A DNA stretch of 64,000 nucleotides, taken from contig NOWV01000035.1 of assembly GCA_003344405.1 (NCBI GenBank), positions 310,001-374,000 of the forward strand. The letters are read 5' to 3'. The number at the start of each line of letters is the position of its first letter. Within the stretch, counting starts at the first letter, position 1. A program made the translations under genes and the position numbers. The notes under the pieces were generated by a model. The model saw only the letters and a list, made by a program, of their open reading frames with translations. It was not told the DNA's origin and did not search any database. Source of the DNA: Trichoplax sp. H2. Taxonomy: Eukaryota; Placozoa; Uniplacotomia; Trichoplacea. Below, in pieces: positions 54,675 through 64,000 of this stretch.

Positions 54675-57600
54675 ATGTCTGAGGAAGAATCAATTTTGAA
54701 CATTGTGGGATTTGAATTGATAGTCGAAGGCCTAGCCGGTGTTGGATGTGGCGTTGCCAGCATTCTTGTACCCATTTTCTCCAGCGCTTTTCGATTTCAA
54801 TATTATCAAGGAATTTGGGCAGGAGGCCTGGTAAGTTTCGTCACTATATTAGCGATTAGTTAAATTCTTACTGTCCTTTCACCGATTAACTTAGCTTGCC
54901 AAGGCAATGCTGATCTATCTTATCACGATATCAGTGATACCATGATTTATTAAGGAAATTTTTATCGGATTTTAAAATAAGATACATCTTTAATTAAATT
55001 GAGTAAGATAATCTCAAAGCTCTAATAATCGCTCTAATTTATAAAACATCTTTTTCCTTTATCCTATTATGAAAATGATAGATTTATGCATACATAAAAA
55101 ACAATTTTCATAGGACTTCAGAAATGATCCATATCAGCTTTCTTAACGAATGAATAGTATCGTGCTATATTTCAACTAAGGCTATAGCTTTTAATCGTAG
55201 ACTGCATCGTCTCATTTATTCTATAACCGTAAGATACATATATTGAAGTTGCTGTCCGCTACTTTAAAGTTTTTCAACAAAATAAATGGCTAAATTGAAA
55301 TCTATCCCTTAATAAATGATATATTAACAAGCTTCTTTACTATACTCAATAAAATAAGAAGTAATCATGCTGCATCACTATTGCTTTTATCTAATACAGT
55401 GTTATTCTTTTTTACTCAGTTTATTAACATGATTTATATTTTATGATCGCCAATTAAAAACTTGTTATCTATCCTTTTGCTTTTGTCCTTTCTTAACTTT
55501 ATCGTATAAATATTGCCCCTCGTAACTATGATTTTCGTACTCTATCGCCTAGAATATGGTTCATTTTATCCATGGCTATAAGTGGTATAATATGATTCCT
55601 TATTTAGTAAATCTACACCACTTTGATCCGAATATCTCAAATTACCGACTATAGGCAAAGCTAAAGTAAATTTTAATCCTTAAAGTCATACTCTGAGAGT
55701 ATTAGTCATATTCTACCATTATAGTAAAAATGTTGATTAAAAAAGTAAGTAAAAATGGCGAAAAAAACCAAAAAAGAATCAACCTGTTGCAACAAATTCT
55801 ATCAGTCAGCTAACCAGCAATGGCCGTATCCATAAGCAACGACTAGCATTATTTAGAATCGCATAACCTAGTAGCTACAACATCTTAATTCTATCGACCT
55901 TTTAATGCAGTTTATCTGATCTAAAATTGAATATTAAGGTACTTTTGTACTCTTCAAGTAATTTAATTCTAATAAGGAATCCGTAATGCTGCCCCCTTCC
56001 GATCTTTATTTTCTTCTGTATGACACAATCTCTATGCTAGAATTTCTAATAATATTCTTTTCGTTTAATCAAGTTATTTTTTCAATTAGCTTTCGCATTC
56101 CTTTTAAGTTTACTACATATTCATGTTGACAAATTATTGAATTTATCGTTATAGAATTCATTTTTAGTCTCTCGTTTTAATCTTGAATAACATCTGATAT
56201 TACATCTGGCAACACTTCTATAGTCAATTTTTTCTTCCGTTATAGCAATCTTTCATTTTTATTTTGATGTGTAATAGGATTGATTAACTCATTTAATCTT
56301 AATAATTCCTTTTCTATAGATTATTCTCGTTGGTATTTATGCTCTAATACTCTACTATAAAGATGAATTTGAAAAGTTATGGCTGGTAAGTCAATACCAC
56401 TTCAAAATAACTGATTATAGAATATATTTACATTCATCTTTGACGAGTAATAAAATATAGTAATACCGTACGACAGATATTGATTTAATCTGACTTGAGT
56501 TTTCTCCTATCTAAATACAAAAGTACCAGTTTGCATCTATACTTTTTAATGTTTTTGTGTAAATGTGTCCATTTCATGCAGAATACAAGGTATAAGATAC
56601 AAAATCAGTAAAAATCATTAAACACATAGTGACTATCGCTTAACACTTGTTAGAATATGCTGTTATGATTGATTAATTAAAGTATAATGGCGTTAAGTGT
56701 TCATACTGTTACAATTACTGCGGTAATCCCTAGTATATAGTTGAAGCTAAAAGTCTGACAATTCCCAGGCTCCTATACACAACAATTAAAATATTCCTGA
56801 ACTATTAAACATAATTTTAAAGAGTTTTGAAATCCAAGATTTGTACGATAAGTTTAAACTCGTAGACTCGTGCGTCATATGCACCTTACTTATTTTGAAA
56901 TTTAAAGCCCAAATAAAAATTGGAGAGCGAATTCATGTAACAGGACGAGAATCTTCTGATATTTTATAGTTCCATATTGGTTAAAATCTCTAATTGATCA
57001 TTTAGCCAATTCTAGTATAGATCTTAAACCTTTTCCGATAGTAAACATATTTTTGCTGATTTAGATCGACTTATCATTCGATTAGCTGACCTCATATCTG
57101 ACAACTGCAACTTACTTCATAGAAATGTAACACAACAATATCGTAGGCAATTTTAGTACCGCAGTACACATATCGCTATTCTTGAGAAAAAAAAGTGTAA
57201 CTATATAAAGTGCATTGTATTGTTCAAAATACACAAATATATACGCGTATATAGCTAAGCTTGAGATTGACTAATATTGTATATTAATTTCATCACTGGC
57301 TCAGTTTTGATAATGGTATAGTAAAATTTAAGGCTAACCCTAGGCAGCTGAATGGTAATTCTTCTAAGCGGTAGTTTATAGCCCTAATTACCAAATTATA
57401 GTATTAATAGAGTGGATAGGTTTAACTATTTTTGTGTTAAGCTTATATCATGTTATAACGGCATTCAGTAACTATACGATTTGGATGCATAGAAGTAGGC
57501 GTAACCATAGCAACCATTCATCAAAATGTTAATGGTACCTATGACTGTATTCTATCTGGTCCAGTAGAATATTGCAGTTTATATGGATTATACTAAAATT

Positions 57601-59685
57601 GCTAGCAGCATTTTATTTAATAACTGCGATATTGCTGCTGCACAAATTATACCCTACTAAACCTACTGTATAAGAATCTTATATAGTACACTTTGATAAT
57701 ATTTACGCTTATAATAATCTAAGATATTACATTGGTGTAAGGTATTTGCAATTTAGCTAAGTACTTAGCTAAGAGTAGTAACTATAGTTTTGATAAGTGC
57801 TCGTTTATTCGAAATTGTTATATTGAAACAAATGAATTCTACACTTTTAAATAAAATCTTAGAGCTATAATACAGTAAATGGTGATAAATGATGCATTAA
57901 TAATGTCTCTATTGTATTGTGAGTGTTATCTTGTAATTACCCAAGTATCCTAAGTCAGTAATGATCGTAGTTTCGATGAATGCTCGTTTACTTAAATTTC
58001 TATATAAAAAATAAATTATTAGCGAAGTAAATGATGGAATATTGATAAGTGATTAGTACGGTAACTGTTAATTTATTGCATAGTATTTTAAACTCTTAAC
58101 GTTATTATCAGTGGGGTTATATTATTAGGATTAAATAGAATACTTTAAACTAAAATGTTATGATATTAAAATAATAATTGGCGCTAAGAATGATTTAATC
58201 TTTAGGATTTATAAATAAATATATAATTATTAATCCTAATAATCTAATAAGATGCCAGTACAGTATACACTTTCATAAATATACTAAAACTTAGTAATAG
58301 TCTTGCTAAAATCGCTTTATATTGCTGTCAAATATGAATATTATAACATTAATGCATATGCTTGACTAAAGACTATATACTGACTTTACTTCAATTTACT
58401 TTTGTAGTTTATAATCTTTATCGTCCTTGCCAGCATTTCTGCTTTTGCTGTTGCTGGCGCATGTGGTCTAAGTGCATACACTGCTTATCTATTTTGGCCC
58501 CAAGTGTTGCTTAGTAGGCCAGCACCATTCGCTATCAATACTGGAATAGCCCTAGTCTTCTTAATCAGTTGTATCGCTTGCATAAGAGCTGCTATTGCTG
58601 CAAGTCAGTTAAGAAAAGCTTATGTAAGTATTCACATAGACTAAGATATTGTCATTATTATTTCTAATACTACTTAAGTAAGGCATCATGAGCAGTTAGC
58701 GGTGATAATCGAAGTACTATAGGAATGTAGTAGTGTTGGAAGCTATAAAAAGCCGCCAATCTTTTCTAGTAATTTTATATTATATGTGATTACTATGACG
58801 TAGAAATAAATACATATTTAGCTATGAAGTAAATTAGCTTGTATGCTACTTATTTTATTGTAATTAAAATAGTACCGGCGTAAATTGTTTCAATCACGGT
58901 AATAAAACTTTCAAGTTATTATTCCGACACTGTAATCTATTAGAAATTTTAATTTTACTCTAAATTAATTTCATATACCTCACATTACAGCTAACAGTCA
59001 GACTTCAGATTGTAAAATATAACTCCCGATTGTCGCCACACACGATTATATGTCTAATTATCTTCATTGCATATATGTATATAGGTTATACAAATCGCTC
59101 AGAGTGACAAGCAGCACAAAATTAATGAAAAAAATGACTTAATCTTCTTAGCCCAATGGGAAAAAGAAAAGAAACAAGGTATCAATAATAATCCCCAAGA
59201 TCAACCAGCAGAGATCATTCGAGGTAAGATTGAATATATACGCGTATGCTTAAAAAAACGAAGTACTTAAATCTTCCATGGTAATAATTTAACTAACGGA
59301 ATGGTATAATATACGGATATATAGTCCATCCGGCCAAAAAAGGAACAAAACCGACTCAAGTAGCGCCAGCTGAACCTCGACAAGAAAGAATTAAATTGCA
59401 AGTGGATATTGGAAACGTAGAAAAAGACCTAGAGGTTAGTAATATTATCATTCGTTAATATCTCAGTTTTGCAATTATGATGTGAATTATCACACGTAGA
59501 TATTATTTATAATGTAGTATGGCATCAATTTATAGCATATGGTCTGTAGCAGCAAATCTTTGTTCGTTAGAGCGAATAAAATATGTAGTATTATAATGAT
59601 AAGAACTTTGCTAATAAAATCCATCTGAATATTTTGAAAATAGGGCGAAATCGAAGTTACTCCAGAGGTGGTGAAAGCTGATTAA
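54675..59685 (+). CDS. Four-TM protein, possibly MS4A/CD20-like, 6 exons
   Basis: Small tetraspanning membrane protein of 242 residues. Exons: 54675-54830, 56320-56385, 58408-58623, 59085-59223, 59325-59434 and 59644-59685; all phases agree. The N-terminus is short and acidic (MSEEESILN). TM1 is LAGVGCGVASILVPIFS, then FRFQYYQGIWAGGL leads into TM2 (IILVGIYALILYY). TM3 is FIVLASISAFAVAGACG, and TM4 follows PFAINTG (IALVFLISCIACIRAAIAA). The tail of about 95 residues is hydrophilic, charged and Pro/Gln-containing. The GIWAGGL turn into TM2 and short loops recall the MS4A/CD20-like group; a TMEM or claudin-like family is possible. Function is unknown. Introns 1 and 2 are large (1.5 and 2.0 kb) and contain nothing recognisable. 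AATAAA is at 59730-59735. Confidence 0.72.
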
Positions 59686-60786
59686 ATTTTCAAATATACA
59701 CTAATGTCATTATATGATATATTTCACAGAATAAAGGTGCAAATAGTCATGCCGAAGGCACCGCACCGTACGTAAATAATTAAGCTAATAGATCTTTTAT
59801 ACCGTACCAGATTTGCTGAAACATACAAATCCACTGACAAGATGTATTAAACTTTTTTGGTAGTATAAGGACAAACTTTTTCACACTCCTGATAGGGGAG
59901 TTTCTGAAGGGCTTTTAGTGAACTCTTAATAGCCACTTTTTTATGTATATTTTTTACTTCATTATTAACGTTGACCTTTAATTTTTAGATATTATTTGCC
60001 ATTTTTTTTATACCATAAAAGTTAGAATCTGGTAACGAATTCTAGCCATAGATTAGCAAATTCTTAATTTTGCTTAAATATTGATTTTATTTTATTTGTA
60101 ATTTGTAATATAAAAATTAAAAACCGAAGAGATGCTATTACTATTTAAATTACAGTATGAGGCATTGCTTGCCTGACTCATGGCATTTGAAACGTAACAC
60201 GATCCTGTTACGGTAAACGATGTTATAATCACGAGTTTCTTAACGAAATAAAACATTATATCAATATGATATCTGTAGTGCAAAACGCACATACACTAAT
60301 TATTACACAGGGATAAAAACTATAAAAAATCCAGCATAAAACAGTTGTCGTTAGCGCTAAAACAAATACATTTATCCTAATCTATGCCTATATTTAGTCA
60401 TGTAATTATTCATAACGGTACAAAAACTTAAATTTTCAATCGATAACCATGTCTGACAATCCGATATCACTATCTGCCTCTCAATCGAAAACAGATTTAT
60501 TAAAACAATATTATAAATCTTTAGCCAATCGATATTCTAAATCAAGGATTTGACAAAATACCATCCACGACTAAAAACATTACAATACAATTAAATGATT
60601 CAATCATTACAATTTCATTACGCCGAATTATCATTCTTTCGTTACTGGAGTGCCATACAAGAAATTTCGTGCTGTTCAATTCCACAAATATATTTTTAAG
60701 ATAATCCTTCAATAAATTGACTAAGCGCTCAAAGCGCTCAATGTACTGTACATGATTGTGTATAAATGAAACAATTGACTGGAAAT
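59686..60786. other. Tail-to-tail intergenic region
   Basis: 3' flanks of the four-TM gene and NPC1. A plus-strand AATAAA at 59730-59735 lies 45 bp after the four-TM stop. A TTTATT at about 60496 reads AATAAA on the minus strand, about 290 bp beyond the NPC1 stop. The 66-codon minus-strand frame at 60092-60292 has no family resemblance. Confidence 0.5.
59730..59735 (+). terminator. Poly(A) signal for the four-TM gene
   Basis: AATAAA 45 bp after the stop at 59685. Assigned by position only. Confidence 0.5.
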
Positions 60787-63700
60787 TTAGGACAATAATC
60801 CAGTAGATTCATTTGGTTCTCCTGGTTGTGATTTTGGCGCGTTACGTAAATAGTTCATCACAGCTATGTCGGCCTCTGACATCACCCTTGCAGGACCTAC
60901 AATTGTTAAAAAAGTCAGTCAGAATGTGCTTATTATGTATTGTCGATGATTCTTGAAATTATAGAGACAATCGCGGCTGTAATACCGAAAAAGCTAAGGA
61001 ATGCCGGCAAAAATATCAGACCATGGCTGGCGCCAAAAATAACGATACCAAGATACATGCGGAAGTAGAAAATCTTTAATAGAAAGAGTATAAGGTTACA
61101 ATAATTCGCATTAAAATAATCTATAGAAGTAGAAATGAAAATAAAAATACCTCAAATATCTGTGATTTGGCAAACGCTAGAACTATGATACCACCAAATT
61201 TAGTTAAAGTTATGCCACTGAAGACCTATAATATCAAATTTATACGTCAAATCGTGTTATTAACTATTTATTCTAAATACTACAGTATATTACAATATTG
61301 CGTTATCGCTATAGATCGTACGAGTCAGTATTATCAGAAAGGTATAATAGAGCACTTTAGCATTTACTATTACTTAATAGCATATAATGAATATAGAGTG
61401 CAACTTTGGGTCATGAAAAACTTTTCTATAGTCTCAATTAAGTTTCTAATAATGAATAGATACATATTTTGTAATTTTTATCAGATAACCCATACCGAGC
61501 TTCCCATTCGTGACAGGGCTTCTTGTGCTCGTGCTTCTCTTGTTTCTTGTTTGCTGACGACAAAAGCTCGTACGATATGAGAACAAAACTCGACTGAAAT
61601 TCCGATCGCCTAACACAGTATATGATTACACAAATTTATATAAAGCAAATACTGTACTTAGAAATAAGCTCAGGGAAATTATCATACGGCGCATTGTTCC
61701 TACCATAACAAGATTAACAAGTGAGACCGCATTCAGACTTATTCTCCAGAAAAACATCATGGCCATAAGGTCTATTACAATCATTGCCACTGTCATCGTA
61801 ACTATAATAGCTGCTCCAATATTTAGACCCAATAATAAGAAAGTGACCAACAAAATCGAACCTGCATTTAAAAGTTTAAAAAAAAAGGTTATAACGATGT
61901 TTACAACAAATGTTATCGACTACATACATACATCAGTCTGATTATCGAATTTGACTTACCTAAGGAAACGCCTAAGCTGAGGAATGTATCTCTAATCATC
62001 GTCAAGTATTGCTCATAAAATACGTAAAAAATACTAGAAAAGAGTAAAAGGAGTTAAAATTTTCTATAGTATCTCGACCTTATCGATGAATTTCTAAGGC
62101 AACGAAAATTATTTTCATTAAATTATCTTTCCACTACAATACCTGTAGGGAAACACTCTAGCATTAATCACGGAAGAGATATTCTTGGCGATAGTACGGG
62201 CCATCTTAAGTGCGTAAATGTAGTCTTTAGATGTTCTCAGGATGTTATGATAAGTCATAAAATAGGTAGCTAAATTCAAGTAAATCGGTATTTTAGTAAA
62301 TACTCAATAAAACGCGTTATGATTTAATTTTACGTTAGAGACTATTTAATTAATTACCACTTATATTTTTCTTGTCACGCGTAAACTTAATTGCACTTCC
62401 ATAAGCTGCATGGCCGCTATAGATAATATAATGTACATAATAAACATGTTCAGTAAAAGTATAACTATCACCGAAAATATAACCGATTTCATTGGCTTTC
62501 TAGTAGTACCCTTTAGCACAAATTTTTCCTGGTACATCTTCTAAAAACCATGGTAGGTACTTTATAAATTCTTTCCCAGTTGGGCGACGACCAATATCCG
62601 TAGAAGGCAAGCACGGCACACAACTCTGGTTGACTTCTACGAATGAAAACGAAATAAATTCTTTAAAAATCTTTGATTAATATGGGTTTTCACAACGATT
62701 GTCTCACACATAACGTACCTGTAGACGGACAGAATTTATAGTGACCTTTACCGACTGGACGCTTTCTACAGCATGGTATTTTACCGACTGGCTGAATCCA
62801 GGCAAAGTAATCATCAATCCAAGATGACGTAGTTTCGGCAATATATGTGCTAGTAAGTACGATTGTAAATTATACTGTAAGTTCCTATTTTAGGAACAAT
62901 GGCTTAGAACATTCACTTTAATTTTATGGTCTGCAAATGCAGTTAAATACGTAGCTATTTCAAAATATATAATAGTAACAAGTGAATAAAATGTTCATTA
63001 TATAAACTTATGTTATCTCCTTTCGATCATTAAGTAAAGCTTACTAATTCGCTTGTTCCGAAGCAACATAAATTTGCTGTACTAGCGAATCCGCACTGCA
63101 TCCGGATGATCCACAAATCTACAAAAATGTTTCGAGTAGAAATAATATAGCTTATAGACAACAAAGTACTGATTACTATTATCAAGATTTATATTTCAGT
63201 TTAGTTAAACTAATGAATGCTGCCTACATACATCGTTTTGACCATTAGTTGAGGTGTAATCGTACGGACCTTCTACCACAAAATAAACGGGCGGACCAAT
63301 GTGTAAGTATTCATTTAAACCATCAAAATACTTGATAACGTATGAGTCCTGTTTATGAACAAGAAGGAAGAAGCTACATAAGAATTTATCAGTGGTTAAA
63401 ATTTACTGGTCTCGAAAGCATGATGGAACATGTTATATGCAAGTTATACTGTCGTAAACTTGTCAGGTGTAGATAAGTTTGTATTGATAGCTCAAGATAT
63501 GAGGTAGTTACTTTTGGAAGTGATAACGACTGATTAAGGCCAATTTCAACTTTTGTTGCCTGCGGAACAGCAAATGCTGCCATACCAAAAAATATTAACA
63601 CCTAATAATTGAAACGTATTATATTAATAAAACCTAACCCATATAGAAGAATAAATACTATACAAGCCGTATTCAACAAGGTCACAATAGTAAAGAAATC

Positions 63701-64000
63701 GATTTATTACTGTTAGCAGTGCTTACCACTAATGTTTTTACAAACTTGTTTAACAAAAAAGGAGCAAAATAATTAGAAAAAAACTTGTAAAGGACGCCTC
63801 CTTGGTTTAGATTATTTTCACGTCGAGATTTAACGCAACAGAGGACATCATAACGATTGTTCTAGTCAAAACGAGTTTTAGTTAAAAATTTTAATTTATG
63901 CAAAAAACAAAAGCAGACAGAAAAATTATTTAATAACGAAATAATAGCTCTAAAAGACATTTACATTTTCCCTTTTCGTATCCAGACAGAGAAGTGCCAC
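60787..64000 (-). CDS. NPC1: Niemann-Pick C1 cholesterol transporter, 3' part
   Basis: NPC1 moves sterol out of late endosomes and lysosomes. The window holds the C-terminal part, about 15 exons; the 5' end lies beyond 64000. Exons in coding order: 64000-63965, 63861-63727, 63601-63512, 63348-63232, 63118-63045, 62849-62719, 62636-62510, 62416-62358, 62269-62143, 62033-61960, 61861-61704, 61609-61496, 61225-61151, 61073-60986 and 60896-60787, all phase-consistent. Segments: [12 protein letters not shown] and RYDVLCC (cytosolic loop); a TM ending [20 protein letters not shown]; the Cys-rich luminal domain ([24 protein letters not shown]-type loop replaced by [53 protein letters not shown]); then the last TMs with [31 protein letters not shown] and [20 protein letters not shown]. 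The tail ends ESTGLLS, a possible dileucine-type sorting signal. Sequence favours NPC1 over Patched-type relatives. Confidence 0.95.

Noticed and set aside
61167-61580. 137-codon plus-strand reading frame
   Set aside because: It is antisense to two NPC1 exons and the intron between them; composition is that of AT-rich intron.

Overview
The window is nuclear genomic DNA from an animal. It is AT-rich, and its genes are split into many short exons by small GT-AG introns, mostly 60-400 bp with a few of 0.9-3 kb. The gene set is conserved across metazoans: membralin, MED4, FBXW9-like, HAUS3, Brahma/BRG1, ABCA and NPC1. Together these suggest an early-branching, compact-genome animal. A placozoan (Trichoplax/Hoilungia type) is my best guess, by inference only; no lineage-specific marker was checked. 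Gene models were built by translating exons by eye, matching splice phases and comparing with family sequences as I know them. Exon edges given without 'about' were checked for phase.

Layout. 1-1060: repeats, including a tandem array with a core period of about 104 bp. 1132-6349 (+): TMEM259/membralin, 10 exons. 7168-9848 (-): Mediator subunit MED4, 9 exons, tail-to-tail with membralin. 9849-11529: intergenic. 11530-13974 (+): F-box/WD40 protein (FBXW9-like), 8 exons. 14638-19260 (-): augmin subunit HAUS3, 16 exons. 19261-21935: repeat-rich DNA with uncharacterised exon-like pieces, one in two tandem copies. 21936-31321 (+): SMARCA2/4 (Brahma/BRG1) ATPase, about 37 exons. 31322-36614: intergenic, repeat-rich from 34.2 kb. 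36615-51441 (+): full-length ABCA transporter, about 43 exons, carrying a kringle domain. 51442-54674: intergenic, nothing recognised. 54675-59685 (+): four-TM protein resembling the MS4A/CD20-like group, 6 exons. 60787-64000 (-): 3' two-fifths or so of NPC1, running off the right edge.

The genes do not form a pathway. Two touch chromatin and transcription (BRG1-type remodeller, MED4), two are membrane lipid/sterol transporters (ABCA, NPC1), one is ER quality control (membralin), one is spindle assembly (HAUS3) and one is probably a ubiquitin-ligase adaptor (FBXW9-like). Their proximity looks like ordinary gene density.

The most unusual feature is a complete kringle (all six cysteines) in the first extracellular domain of the ABCA transporter. 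One exon (42510-42752) with phase-1 introns on both sides encodes it, the signature of a shuffled extracellular module. I know of no ABC transporter described with a kringle. The second theme is a (GTACA)n/(TGTAC)n pentanucleotide repeat that keeps switching strand and clusters in intergenic DNA and the largest introns. Some copies form near-perfect hairpins whose arms differ by compensating insertions.
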